Positions 1 through 8,666 of a stretch of 64,000 nt of DNA are shown piece by piece; positions within the stretch are counted from its first letter, which is position 1, and each line of letters opens with the position of its first letter. The notes under the pieces are model-generated. The model did not search any database and was not told where the DNA came from. It saw nothing but the letters and a program-made list of their open reading frames with translations. The translations under genes and the position numbers were made by a program. Source of the stretch: Legionella moravica DSM 19234 (lineage in GTDB: Bacteria > Pseudomonadota > Gammaproteobacteria > Legionellales > Legionellaceae); assembly GCF_000423305.1 (NCBI RefSeq), contig NZ_AUHS01000011.1, positions 111,585 through 175,584 of the forward strand. The letters run 5' to 3'.

Positions 1-341
1 TGCATTAATGTCTGGGGAAAATAAGCTTATTTCGATCAAATCCCCTCTCCACCGCGCGTAGCGTGGGAGAGAGGGTTTAGGGTGAGGGGGGTAAAATACT
101 TGCGCGCAAAAGCGCGCTCATTCAGGTGAACGTTTGCGACACTGCTTGCGATTGCGAAGACCTTTTAGCGCCTGGAGAAATAATAGAACTTGGTAGTCGC
201 GCAGCGACTACCAATTATAAATCTTCAAATGGTATACATTCTTTCATTGTCTTTGTTCTTCGAATCGGCTAGATTCAACCGCTATCTCTTTAACTGATTT
301 GAACCTAGAATCATAACATTTCATAACAGTTTATTTTAAAA
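1..341. other. Non-coding upstream region with two inverted repeats
   Basis: No gene is seen. Two structures stand out. At 42-74 CCCTCTCC pairs imperfectly with GGAGAGAGGG around a GC-rich centre, a shape common to REP-like elements of gammaproteobacteria. At 190-214 an 11-bp perfect inverted repeat (TTGGTAGTCGC / GCGACTACCAA, 3-nt loop) could end transcription of a gene left of the window. The 127 bases before 342 are AT-rich and probably hold the promoter of the helicase gene; no clear -35/-10 was assigned. Confidence 0.5.
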
Positions 342-3300
342 ATGTATATTGAATCCAGCCAGCTTATCTTTTCTCCTTCAGATTTAACTCAATTCATGGA
401 AAGCCCCTTTTCTTCGTGGATGGAGCATTTGGCCATGACTAATCCCGAATTACTTCCTGCTCCAGATGAAGGTGATGCTCTTGGCGCGGTGTTACAGGAC
501 TTGGGAAATCAACATGAACTGGAGGTGTTGGCAGAATTCCAGAGACAGGGCCTAACCATTGCGAATCTACAGCATAGCGAAGGCCCGTTTAAAGATACAC
601 GTGAGGCAATGATAAAGGGATTCGATGTGATTTATCAGCCACGGTTAGAATTGCTTCCTTTTAAAGGTTATGCGGATTTTCTTATCAAAACAGAAGGGGC
701 GAGTCGGTTTGGTGATTATCATTATGAATTGTACGATAGCAAATTGTCGCAATCGGCCAAACCATCATTTTTGATTCAACTCTGTTGCTATGCTGAAATG
801 CTTGAAGTCCTTCAGGACAGAAAACCTGAGTACATTACGGTTATTTTAGGCTCTAAGGAATTCAAACGGTTCAGGATGGCAGATTATTATTATTTTTATC
901 AACAACTAAAGGAACAATTTCTAATCGCTCACCAGCAATTTACTACGAGTAATTGCCCTGATCCGGCAGCATCTAAAAGTTGGGGGCGATGGGGTACTCA
1001 TGCTGAGCACTTGTTAAAAAAGGCAGATCACCTGATTCAAGTGGCGACCATTACTTCCGGGCAAATCAAGAATTTGACCAAGGCAGGAATAACCAGTATG
1101 ACTGCTTTAGCCAATACTCAATTGGATAGAGTTAAAGGCATCAAGCCCGATATTTTAGAGCGGTTGAAACTACAAGCCAGAATTCAAAAAGAAAGCGAGG
1201 GTAAACCCGTACCTGAATTTCAATTCATCCCACTGGAACCAGGAAAAAAACAGGGATTGGCTTTATTGCCTCCAGCCTCACGAAGCGATATTTTTTTTGA
1301 TTTGGAAGGGTTCCCTTTGGAAGAAGGCGGTCTGGAATATTTATGGGGAGTGGTTTGGTTTGATGAGCAGGGCAAGCGGCAATATACCGACTTTTGGGCA
1401 CACCATCACGAACAGGAAAAAGAGAGTTTTCAAGCTTTTATTCAATGGGCCTATCAACGTTGGCTCGATGATCCCTCCATGCATATTTATCATTATGCTC
1501 CTTACGAAGTGTCCGCTTGTCGGAAATTAATGGGTAAATACGGTGTGTGCGAGTTTGAAGTAGATCAACTTTTACGTAATGAGGTTTTTGTTGATTTGTA
1601 TAAAGTAGTAAAAGGCTCATTAATTATTGGCGAGCCACGCTATTCCATTAAAAATGTGGAGCATTTATATCGAGGTAAACGAGATACCGAAGTAGGTTCT
1701 GGCGGTGACTCGGTTGTCGTTTATGAGCGTTGGCGGGAACACCCGGATGGGGACACCTGGCAAACCTCAAAAATATTGAACGACATTCGTGAATACAATA
1801 TCGATGACTGCAATTCAACACATGAACTGGCGGTTTGGCTCAGAATCCAACAAACCCATTTGGGAATTAATTATCTGGGTAAAACTCAACTTATCGAAAA
1901 TGAACTTACAGAAGAAATTTCCGAAACGATAAAATTACGCGATGCTTTGCTGAGTCAGGCGGAACAATTAGCTCATGAAGGCAAGAATGACCAGGCAAGG
2001 ATTCATACAGTTCTCGCCTGGTCTTTAGAGTTTCATCGACGGGAAAACAAGCCAGTTTTTTGGCGTATGTTTGATAGGAAGGGATTGAGTGAGGAAGAAC
2101 TTCTTCATGATATTGATTGCCTGGCCTGTTGTCAGCGCACTGAAAAACCGGGATATAAACCCAAACCTTCTGTGCGTAATCTGGTTTATGAATATTCATT
2201 TGATCCGGATCAGGAATTTAAGGGAGGTGCGAATCAATACTATGTGTTGGGAAAGGAATATGAAGACGGAAAATCTGTAAAAGCCTCTCACTATGCAACC
2301 GATAGTGATTTGGAACACGGTTTAATTGCGTTGCAACTCAGAAGCGAGATAAAGGAATCGATAACCTTAATTCCCGATGAATATGTAAATCCAGCTCCCA
2401 TACCTGCAGCAATTGCCAAACAGGCTCAGGATTTTTTAAAGGGAACTCTGTCGCAGTCAGCCTTGATTGATTTTCTTGCCAGAACAACGCCCCGAATTCA
2501 ATACCACACCTCAGGTCAACCCATAGCGCCAAGCCATAACCCGCAGGAGCGTATGCAACAAATGATAAAGGCGGTTACTCATCTGGACAACAGCTATCTT
2601 ACCATTCAGGGACCGCCTGGTGCGGGTAAAACCTATACGGGAAAACATCTGATTGCCGAGTTGATTCAGAAAGGGAAAAAAATTGCCATTTCATCGAACA
2701 GTCACAAAGCGATTAATAATTTATTGATCAGTGCAGCCGCCTACTGTCAGAAGGAAGGGATCAAGGGGCATTTCGCGTGTACACGTAATACAGATGGCGC
2801 CATTGACGCACTCAATATCGATGTCTTGGAAACTAAAAACATCAGTGAATTTATCAGGCCAGGTTGTGTTGTCGGGTCTACTGCATGGGGTTTGTCCCGA
2901 AACGAACTGGAGGGAGCCTTCGATTATCTTTTTATTGATGAAGCAGGTCAGGTCAGTGTCGCTAATTTAATTGCTATGAGCCGATCAACAAGCAACATTA
3001 TTTTAATGGGCGACCAAATGCAACTGGGGCAACCCTCTCAAGGAAGCCATCCTGAAGACAGCGGCTTATCCATTTTGGATTATTTATTACATGATACCCC
3101 TACAATTGCTGATAGCATGGGGGTATTTCTTGGTACTACTTATCGCATGCATCCCGCTGTGAATCACTTTATCAGTGAAGCTATTTATGAAGGCAAACTT
3201 GAAACAGCACCAGAAAATGACAAGCAACGAATCCAGATACCGGATCATTATCAAGGTCCTTTGAATAAAGAAGCCGGTATTGTCACCATTCCAGTGTTTC

Positions 3301-3755
3301 ATGAAGGGAATACTCAGGCCAGTGATGAAGAAGTGGAGCAAATAGTATTATTAACCAGGGATTTACTGGGACGAACGTTTTACACCCATGACGGACAAGA
3401 AAGGATACTCGGCTGGGACGATATTCTTTATGTGAGCCCTTACAACCATCAGGTGAATAAACTGAAAGCGGCTTTGGGCGAACAGGCAAAAGTGGGTAGT
3501 GTTGATAAATTTCAGGGTCAGGAAGCACCTGTAGTATTTTTAAGTATGTGTGCCAGTAGCGCAAATGAATCGCCGCGTGGTTTAAATTTTCTATTCGATA
3601 AACACCGCTTGAATGTAGCAATATCAAGAGCGCAATGCCTGGTTGTGGTCGTGTATTCGCCAGCCTTGCTGGAAACAGTGCCTAATAGTATTGAGCAAAT
3701 CGCTATGATGAACCTGTTTTGCAGGTTAACCAGTGATCCTAATGGAATTCAGTAG
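342..3755 (+). CDS. RecB-like nuclease fused to superfamily 1 helicase (TM0106-type)
   Basis: A 1137-residue multidomain DNA/RNA-processing enzyme. The N-terminal part (about 1-200) looks like a RecB-type PD-(D/E)xK domain, with E-x-Y-D-x-K (YELYDSKLS) near residue 128. The middle (about 310-510) starts DIFFDLEGFP and contains NIDDCNST, typical of the RNase H-like exonuclease domain of the TM0106/YprB group. The C-terminal half is a superfamily 1 helicase: Walker A GPPGAGKT near 757, DEAGQ Walker B near 865, GDQMQLGQ motif III near 890, and a C-terminal VDKFQGQEAP / NVAISRAQ motif. This domain order is known for bacterial repair or defence helicases; the substrate is not. It is monocistronic, followed by a tRNA. 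The long intact frame and lack of relics argue for a stable gene. Confidence 0.85.
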   Translation: MYIESSQLIFSPSDLTQFMESPFSSWMEHLAMTNPELLPAPDEGDALGAVLQDLGNQHELEVLAEFQRQGLTIANLQHSEGPFKDTREAMIKGFDVIYQPRLELLPFKGYADFLIKTEGASRFGDYHYELYDSKLSQSAKPSFLIQLCCYAEMLEVLQDRKPEYITVILGSKEFKRFRMADYYYFYQQLKEQFLIAHQQFTTSNCPDPAASKSWGRWGTHAEHLLKKADHLIQVATITSGQIKNLTKAGITSMTALANTQLDRVKGIKPDILERLKLQARIQKESEGKPVPEFQFIPLEPGKKQGLALLPPASRSDIFFDLEGFPLEEGGLEYLWGVVWFDEQGKRQYTDFWAHHHEQEKESFQAFIQWAYQRWLDDPSMHIYHYAPYEVSACRKLMGKYGVCEFEVDQLLRNEVFVDLYKVVKGSLIIGEPRYSIKNVEHLYRGKRDTEVGSGGDSVVVYERWREHPDGDTWQTSKILNDIREYNIDDCNSTHELAVWLRIQQTHLGINYLGKTQLIENELTEEISETIKLRDALLSQAEQLAHEGKNDQARIHTVLAWSLEFHRRENKPVFWRMFDRKGLSEEELLHDIDCLACCQRTEKPGYKPKPSVRNLVYEYSFDPDQEFKGGANQYYVLGKEYEDGKSVKASHYATDSDLEHGLIALQLRSEIKESITLIPDEYVNPAPIPAAIAKQAQDFLKGTLSQSALIDFLARTTPRIQYHTSGQPIAPSHNPQERMQQMIKAVTHLDNSYLTIQGPPGAGKTYTGKHLIAELIQKGKKIAISSNSHKAINNLLISAAAYCQKEGIKGHFACTRNTDGAIDALNIDVLETKNISEFIRPGCVVGSTAWGLSRNELEGAFDYLFIDEAGQVSVANLIAMSRSTSNIILMGDQMQLGQPSQGSHPEDSGLSILDYLLHDTPTIADSMGVFLGTTYRMHPAVNHFISEAIYEGKLETAPENDKQRIQIPDHYQGPLNKEAGIVTIPVFHEGNTQASDEEVEQIVLLTRDLLGRTFYTHDGQERILGWDDILYVSPYNHQVNKLKAALGEQAKVGSVDKFQGQEAPVVFLSMCASSANESPRGLNFLFDKHRLNVAISRAQCLVVVVYSPALLETVPNSIEQIAMMNLFCRLTSDPNGIQ

Positions 3756-3867
3756 GAGAAAAGGGGAACAATTTATTCTCAATGTTCTGTACTTGTTCCT
3801 CAATCAATACAATCCAGTCCAAAACCCTTGTTATTTGAACCCAACTTAGATATCATTCCCTACCAAT

Positions 3868-3944
3868 CGGGGCGTAGCGCAGCCTGGTAGCGTACTAGCA
3901 TGGGGTGCTAGTGGTCGAAGGTTCAAATCCTTCCGTCCCGACCA
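3868..3944 (+). tRNA. tRNA-Pro (anticodon GGG)
   Basis: The cloverleaf can be folded by eye. The acceptor stem is CGGGGCG / CGTCCCG, the anticodon stem CTAGC / GCTAG with loop ATGGGGT (anticodon GGG at 34-36), the T-stem AAGG / CCTT with TTCAAAT loop, and CCA is encoded at 3942-3944. The sequence right after it (3945-4190) turns accessory, so the 3' end may have served as an island attachment site. No second copy of this 3' end occurs in the window. Confidence 0.97.
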
Positions 3945-4014
3945 GTATATCCCCTTTAAAATCAGTTAGTTGAATCTTCTTAGCAAACTCCTTTAAAAAT
4001 CAAAAATTCTGCTA

Positions 4015-4033
4015 GGTGTACTTCTGGGTGTAC
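4015..4033 (+). promoter_or_regulatory. Tandem GGTGTAC repeats downstream of tRNA-Pro
   Basis: Two GGTGTAC copies 11 bp apart lie 70 bases past the tRNA. Short tandem repeats like this next to a tRNA 3' end are usual in the arm-type sites of tyrosine integrases. No integrase gene is adjacent, so this would be a relic. The rest of 3945-4190 shows nothing recognisable. Confidence 0.3.
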
Positions 4034-4190
4034 TTTGTATTCTGATATTCCCAAAGTAGCCTTTGATGGAGCGATGCGTTTTATGTACTCACTTTAGCAA
4101 ACGGTAGAAGGGAGTAAAATTTAGGTTGGAACTAAATTTTTAAGATTAAACGTTCATACTTAGCATTAGAGTAATAAGGTAAGGATACAA

Positions 4191-4940
4191 ATGAGTGATA
4201 TAAACCAAAACCCGGCAAAAAATTTAGGTATTTTTTCAGTACTTGATGCAGCAACGGAGATAAAATTCTTTCTTTTAGCTGTAGCTTTTGTTCTTTGGGT
4301 TGATAATGTTTTTTTATATTTCCATCAGCCTGCAATTTTAGAACTGATGAGCAATTCAGCATTACAAAATGCTAGCCTCTCATTTAAATTGATATTTATT
4401 CTTGTGGCTTTTTCGTTTATGACTTCAATAGTATTACCTGTGTTTTGCCGTTTAGCTAATGAATTGTATTTACAATTTTTGTGGAATGGAGTGGAGAAAA
4501 TTTTTGGTTTTGATCAAAGAAATTATGAAACACCTTCTGATTATGTGTATGCACACGAGCTTCAGAAGGCCGCGCATGTAGCTAAAGATAAATTTTTAAT
4601 CGATATATATAATGCTTATGAAAAAGTTAAGTTCGAAAGAGAACGTTCAATTAATAAGATAGCTTCGTTAGCTCTTTGTAATCTGTTTCTATTATGTATT
4701 AATTATTTTCATTATGGACAGGGGAATACAGTTTCAAGATCTTTATTAACTTATTCAGGATCTTCGCAATTGATATGGTTTTGTATTGCAGGCTTATTAT
4801 TGCTTGTGTTTATTCGGTTTCATATAGATGATAGGCAGTTGGTTTTTTGCCCTGGTTTATATCAAGATCTTGATGAGAAAAAAAAACAAAATTTCCCACA
4901 AACAGAGCCAATGGAGCAAATACGCAACTCAATATTTTAA
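4191..4940 (+). CDS. Multi-pass inner-membrane protein of unknown function
   Basis: A 249-residue protein not recognised as a known family. Four hydrophobic segments can be read at about 23-44, 64-85, 158-176 and 192-211. A charged, helix-prone loop (about 100-150, with EKVKFERERSINK) separates the two pairs, and the C-terminal tail is polar. The start is the first ATG in frame; AAGG lies about 10 bases upstream. It stands alone, in low-GC DNA between tRNA-Pro and an integrase relic, so it is most likely island cargo. Confidence 0.6.
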   Translation: MSDINQNPAKNLGIFSVLDAATEIKFFLLAVAFVLWVDNVFLYFHQPAILELMSNSALQNASLSFKLIFILVAFSFMTSIVLPVFCRLANELYLQFLWNGVEKIFGFDQRNYETPSDYVYAHELQKAAHVAKDKFLIDIYNAYEKVKFERERSINKIASLALCNLFLLCINYFHYGQGNTVSRSLLTYSGSSQLIWFCIAGLLLLVFIRFHIDDRQLVFCPGLYQDLDEKKKQNFPQTEPMEQIRNSIF

Positions 4941-4953
4941 TTTGATTTGAGTA

Positions 4954-5007
4954 TCATCCCAAATAAGTTTTAGTAATATTCAAACGCGAATGCCCGAGTT
5001 CAGAAAG
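4954..5007 (-). pseudogene. C-terminal relic of tyrosine recombinase
   Basis: The minus strand reads LSELGHSRLNITKTYLG and then a stop. This matches residue for residue the end of the intact recombinase at 48586-49485 (LLGHSRLSITKIYLG, stop) and keeps the second catalytic His and the Tyr. The rest of the gene is absent; a palindromic repeat starts exactly where the reading frame would continue. It is either the stub of a deleted integrase or one half of an att site that lies within the integrase 3' end. Confidence 0.7.
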
Positions 5008-5098
5008 CCCGTGGGGTCAGGCCTTGAATTTTGAATTACAACCACTTGCTAATAAAAAACCGGTACAATTCATAATTCAAGGCCTGACCCCATTGATG
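5008..5098. repeat. 90-bp palindromic element, copy 1
   Basis: The ends are an 18-bp perfect inverted repeat, GGGGTCAGGCCTTGAATT, extending to about 26 bp with one mismatch, around a ~30-base loop holding ACCGGT. Three further copies lie at 5989, 10551 and 12462. No transposase is inside, so it is a non-autonomous palindrome, MITE or REP-like. Such palindromes are often moved by Y1/RAYT transposases, but none is in the window. 5099-5285 has a pyrimidine-rich tail and no gene. Confidence 0.9.
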
Positions 5099-5285
5099 CA
5101 CTGACCCCTCTCTGTTTTCACACTTCAAGCCCTGTCCCCTCTTTGTGCTTGTATATTATTTGGGCTTGTGCAAAAATTAAACATATTATTGTGATCTATA
5201 GAAAAAACAGGTTTGTTACAGGTTCCGAGTCTGTTTTTTTAGTGATTTTTTTATAATACCCTTACTTTAAAGGATAAATTAACTT

Positions 5286-5984
5286 ATGCCTAATTCGATT
5301 TCCTTAGAAAAAGTTACACCGACTAAAACTTTTATTATTGATTCCATGCCTTGTGAAGAAAAAGCGGCACATATACGAAACGAGGCTATACAAGCCATTA
5401 AACAAAATAATGATATGGAGATGGGGTATCGATATCTTCAGAGTAGGAGCGGAAGAATCAGTACTTCTCGTGAAGCTAAACTTGCGGGAGCGTATGCTAT
5501 TATTATGTTTGTAAAATTTTGTAGCGATCCTGAATTTGTATCGATGTTTGCTATGTTGTTTTACATTGCCAATATTTTTCCTAATATAAGTAACTCTTCA
5601 CGTTATGAGGAAACAGAAACCGCTAGTGCTGATTTGTTGAAGAAAAAATTCGGTGAACAAGAATTCAAAAAAATCCAAGATATGCCATATAACTCAAATG
5701 GATTAGCTCGTCTTTCAATATTTTTTGAAAGTAAAAATATTACAGCTGACGAGAAAAAAACTAAAAAGATAGAAGTAATCCAAGATAGTTTCCTATCATT
5801 TACAATAGCCTGCTTCATGCCAGAATTAACCATTTTGATGTTTGGAATGCAATTGTTGACTATTCTAAAAAAGAAATTAGATTCACATTTAAATTTAGAG
5901 TCTGTTGACAATTTATCCCAAACTCCACGCTCTCCAGTTTGCCTCCGAGATCATCAAGAGGGGCAGGCTGCTTTTTGGCCCTAG
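5286..5984 (+). CDS. Hypothetical protein with two hydrophobic segments
   Basis: A 232-residue protein of unknown family. AAGGAT lies 10 bases before the ATG. The N-terminal 75 residues are polar and helical; hydrophobic stretches are near 75-100 (IIMFVKFCSDPEFVSMFAML) and 180-205, around a lysine-rich region. The last ~20 residues (RSPVCLRDHQEGQAAFWP) are unlike the rest, and the stop falls just before palindromic copy 2. The original C-terminus may therefore have been replaced when the element inserted. Confidence 0.55.
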   Translation: MPNSISLEKVTPTKTFIIDSMPCEEKAAHIRNEAIQAIKQNNDMEMGYRYLQSRSGRISTSREAKLAGAYAIIMFVKFCSDPEFVSMFAMLFYIANIFPNISNSSRYEETETASADLLKKKFGEQEFKKIQDMPYNSNGLARLSIFFESKNITADEKKTKKIEVIQDSFLSFTIACFMPELTILMFGMQLLTILKKKLDSHLNLESVDNLSQTPRSPVCLRDHQEGQAAFWP

Positions 5985-5988
5985 TAAA

Positions 5989-6079
5989 CCCGTGGGGTCA
6001 GGCCTTGAATTTTGAATTACAACCACTTGCTAATAAAAAACCGGTACAATTCATAATTCAAGGCCTGACCCCATTGATG
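5989..6079. repeat. 90-bp palindromic element, copy 2
   Basis: Essentially identical to copy 1, including the CCCGTGGGG tip, the ACCGGT loop and the CATTGATG tail. It follows the stop of the gene at 5286-5984 by 4 bases. On the minus strand it can be translated as HQWGQALNYELYRFFISKWL, the same tail seen at the C-terminus of the gene at 12489-13256. Confidence 0.9.
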
Positions 6080-6168
6080 TGGTTGTCTGCGCCTGTGATG
6101 ACGTATTCTGAATTGCTTTGTGCTTTTAGTTCTCGCAATTATCTCTGATTCGCACCATCTCAGGAGAT

Positions 6169-6196
6169 CCTGTATTACGACTTCGTCTAATACAGG
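6169..6196. terminator. Hairpin downstream of the methyltransferase gene
   Basis: CCTGTATTA and TAATACAGG form a 9-bp perfect stem with a further 3-bp inner stem and a TTC loop. It lies 34 bases past the stop of the minus-strand gene at 6230. No strong T-run follows on either strand, so a terminator role is only likely. Confidence 0.45.
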
Positions 6197-6229
6197 CTTG
6201 CTAATTAAACTCAAAAATATTGAAATATT

Positions 6230-6895
6230 TTATTTCTTTCTCGCGACTATTTCATAGTAATGGTCAAATTTTCCGGAAATGGTCGCTTCTTTTTTTATTT
6301 CGTTTAAAGTTAAGATCTCAAAATCGTCAAAGAGTTTTATGGTTTCATTTTTCGTATGAAAGGTCATATTGTCACGATCTTTTTTATCAAATGCAGTAAA
6401 ACCGGGATCAAAGGTGTTTCCGATAAAATAGCCACCTGGTTTTATGTGTTTAGTGACTTGTTGCCAAAATTGTTTAAATTGCTTTGGCTTGCAAAAGGCT
6501 AATGCGAAGCTGGCTATGACGATTTCAGATTTGGGAGTATTTTTTAAATTCAGTTTTTCAAATGATGATTCATATGTTTGTAATTGATTTTGATATGGCT
6601 TGATATCTGTTCTATTGAGTAAAATGTTCAAAGCAGACTTTTGATTATCTATTGCTAATACTTTATAACCTTTTTGAAGCAATAATAGAGTTTCATGGCC
6701 AACACCTGCTCCAAAATCTATTGCAGTGGCATTAGAGCTTGGGTTAGGAATAGATTTTAATGAATTTACAATAAATTCTCTGGGAGCATCGTTTAGTTTT
6801 TTTTGAAAATATGCATCCCATCGGTTCGGCTTTAACATTAAAAGAATGATGACTACAATGCATATTAAGGAAATAAAAATAATAAATTTTTTCAT
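6230..6895 (-). CDS. Membrane-anchored SAM-dependent methyltransferase
   Basis: A 221-residue class I methyltransferase. A signal-anchor segment covers residues 3-22 (FIIFISLICIVVIILLML). The SAM-binding motif I is IDFGAGVGHETLLLL near residue 60, followed by the acidic end of strand 2 (VLAIDNQKS near 83) and a Rossmann-type core. HIKPGGYFIGNTF near 150 is the usual post-motif III region. Fold and cofactor are clear; the substrate is not. It has no partner gene. Confidence 0.75.
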   Translation of the reverse strand: MKKFIIFISLICIVVIILLMLKPNRWDAYFQKKLNDAPREFIVNSLKSIPNPSSNATAIDFGAGVGHETLLLLQKGYKVLAIDNQKSALNILLNRTDIKPYQNQLQTYESSFEKLNLKNTPKSEIVIASFALAFCKPKQFKQFWQQVTKHIKPGGYFIGNTFDPGFTAFDKKDRDNMTFHTKNETIKLFDDFEILTLNEIKKEATISGKFDHYYEIVARKK

Positions 6896-7254
6896 GATCT
6901 TATCAATAACGTGTCTTTGAGAAGTGCGAAATTTTAAAAAATTGCATGATACAGTTATCTATTTGAAATTTCATTCTCTATTTTAGTTCGTCATGTATGA
7001 TTGAAAGTAGATCATAATGACGAGAAAAATATATAATATCATCAGTGAAAATTTTGAAGGTAGCTATTAATAACTACCGTTTGAGGGAAAATGATTCAAT
7101 CCTTCTGTGTGGTCTTGGTAAAAAACTGATTTCACATGGAAAAAACACTCTAAATCCATATCCGCTGGTGACTTAGACCAGAAGGCATTTAAAATTGTTA
7201 ATGAGAATATGGCAAAACATATGTATTTAAATCAAATTAAAAGAGTTGCCTAAT
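6896..7254 (+). other. Intergenic region with an orphan C-terminal reading frame
   Basis: 7060-7079 holds a small inverted repeat (GGTAG...CTACC). From 7122 to 7253 a 43-codon open frame ends KRVA-stop, with the protein-like stretch AGDLDQKAFKIVNENMAKH. It has no start codon at its head and may be the tail of a lost gene; I do not recognise it. The remainder should contain the promoter of the next gene. Confidence 0.3.
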
Positions 7255-8325
7255 ATGAAAAAACTTGTGCTGTTATTATCAAGCCTGATTTTTATATTGG
7301 GCAATTTAAATGCAACCCCTAATAATTTTGATATTTATGGAGTTGGCCCAGAGTTACAGGAACAAATTTTTTCAAAGTGTAAGGAGGAAATTAGTGAGTA
7401 TGATCATTTAAGTCAACAAATCAAATTATCTTTAAAAGTAGATAAACGAATTATCAAAAGACATGAAATTGAAACGTCAATTATTAAGAAAGTGAATACA
7501 CTTGGAGATTTTAGTGTAGTTGGCATTTCAACAATCACTTATCCGCAAAATCAAACCACTTATTCAACACTTGATATAGTTCAAAAAAATGACGCCAGTC
7601 GACTTCCAAAATCACCTATTCAGCATGAGAAAAAAACTATAAAAAAATCTGAGGCCTTAAAAAAATTATTTCAAATATGGAACAATTATATTAATCGAAC
7701 CATAATTTTAATGAATCAAAACAAATTTGATATGAAAGTACGATCATGTCCTTTTATTCATTGTACATGGGGCTTTGACAAAGAAGAGCTGAAAAATGAT
7801 GCACCTGAATTAAAAGCCGGGTCATCAAAATACAAAGATCAGCTTATCGATATCATTAAATACAGTAATAATGATGAAGAGAGAGGGCAAGCGATTTTCA
7901 TTCTGGCAAATACCGATGATTATCATGAAATTACTCAGCTGATGATAAGCCTAACTAATGATCCTAGTGAACTGGTAAGAAATAATTCTATGAGAGTATT
8001 AGGAGCTATTTTGTCAAAATATGATATCCATGGTTTGGATATACATAATATTCTACTGGCACTAAATTATCCCTATGTTACTGATAGAAATAAAGCCGCT
8101 TATGTTTTGTGGGACATGGTTCGCAAGGACAAATCCATCCATCGATTAGTAATAAAGGAGTCCGGAAATACTTTAATTAATTTATTAAAATTAAAGCAAC
8201 CTAATAATCATGATTATGCTTTTCTTATTCTTAAAGAAATAAGCCATCAGAACTATTCTGAGCATGATTTCCAACGTTGGCAACAATGGATTGATTTAGA
8301 AAATAATAACCTAAAAAATTCTTAA
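7255..8325 (+). CDS. Exported HEAT-like repeat protein
   Basis: A 356-residue protein beginning MKKLVLLLSSLIFILGNLNA, a typical signal peptide with likely cleavage after about residue 20, so it should be periplasmic or secreted. Residues about 190-330 form HEAT-like helical pairs (for example QAIFILANTDDYHEITQLMI and NNSMRVLGAI). A TTG codon 9 bases upstream is also in frame, but the ATG at 7255 is better placed for the AAGAG ribosome-binding site and the signal peptide. Function unknown. The next gene is a broken HlyD. Confidence 0.6.
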   Translation: MKKLVLLLSSLIFILGNLNATPNNFDIYGVGPELQEQIFSKCKEEISEYDHLSQQIKLSLKVDKRIIKRHEIETSIIKKVNTLGDFSVVGISTITYPQNQTTYSTLDIVQKNDASRLPKSPIQHEKKTIKKSEALKKLFQIWNNYINRTIILMNQNKFDMKVRSCPFIHCTWGFDKEELKNDAPELKAGSSKYKDQLIDIIKYSNNDEERGQAIFILANTDDYHEITQLMISLTNDPSELVRNNSMRVLGAILSKYDIHGLDIHNILLALNYPYVTDRNKAAYVLWDMVRKDKSIHRLVIKESGNTLINLLKLKQPNNHDYAFLILKEISHQNYSEHDFQRWQQWIDLENNNLKNS

Positions 8326-8342
8326 TTGGGGATAATAATTTT

Positions 8343-8580
8343 ATGGAAAAACAATCCACCTTATTTAGAAAAGAAGTGATGGATAAGCGCCTCAATAGAA
8401 ACTTAGGTACTTTCCGAATTAATGTTCCGTTAAATTATCAAATAACAGGTATTTTAACCTTGGTTTTACTTATGATTATTACTTTTTTTATGTTTTGCTG
8501 AAACTTCTGAACGATCTTATATTCGAGGTTCTTTAGATTCAGATGTTGGGGTTATTACGGTTAACTCAGAAGCATCATAA
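8343..8580 (+). pseudogene. Frameshifted HlyD-family secretion adaptor fragment
   Basis: Frame 1 (8343-8501) reads MEKQSTLFRKEVMDKRLNRN, then a membrane helix ILTLVLLMIITFFMF, then stops. Shifted by one base, the sequence continues AETSERSYIRGSLDSDVG (8497-8580) and stops. Cytoplasmic N-terminus, one helix, then R-G-x-L-x-x-D-x-G is the start of HlyD-like adaptors of bacteriocin exporters. Everything after ~80 residues is missing and an integrase relic follows. Confidence 0.65.
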
Positions 8581-8582
8581 AA

Positions 8583-8666
8583 GACGTTGAGCAATTAAGA
8601 AAACCCATGCAACAAGTCGCTAATTCTATACTTAAGCATATGATGGAGACGGCGGATATTTGTTAA
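8583..8666 (+). pseudogene. C-terminal relic of P4-type integrase
   Basis: The frame reads DVEQLRKPMQQVANSILKHM and stops after 28 codons. It matches the end of the intact integrase at 13581-14807 (DVERLRKPMQQVTNFLLEHM). This is the scar of a second, related integration event, fused to the broken HlyD gene. Confidence 0.8.

Noticed and set aside
5939..6214. Open frames over palindromic copy 2 on both strands
   Set aside because: They are created by the element itself; the shared tail at copies 2 and 4 comes from the repeat and not from homologous proteins.
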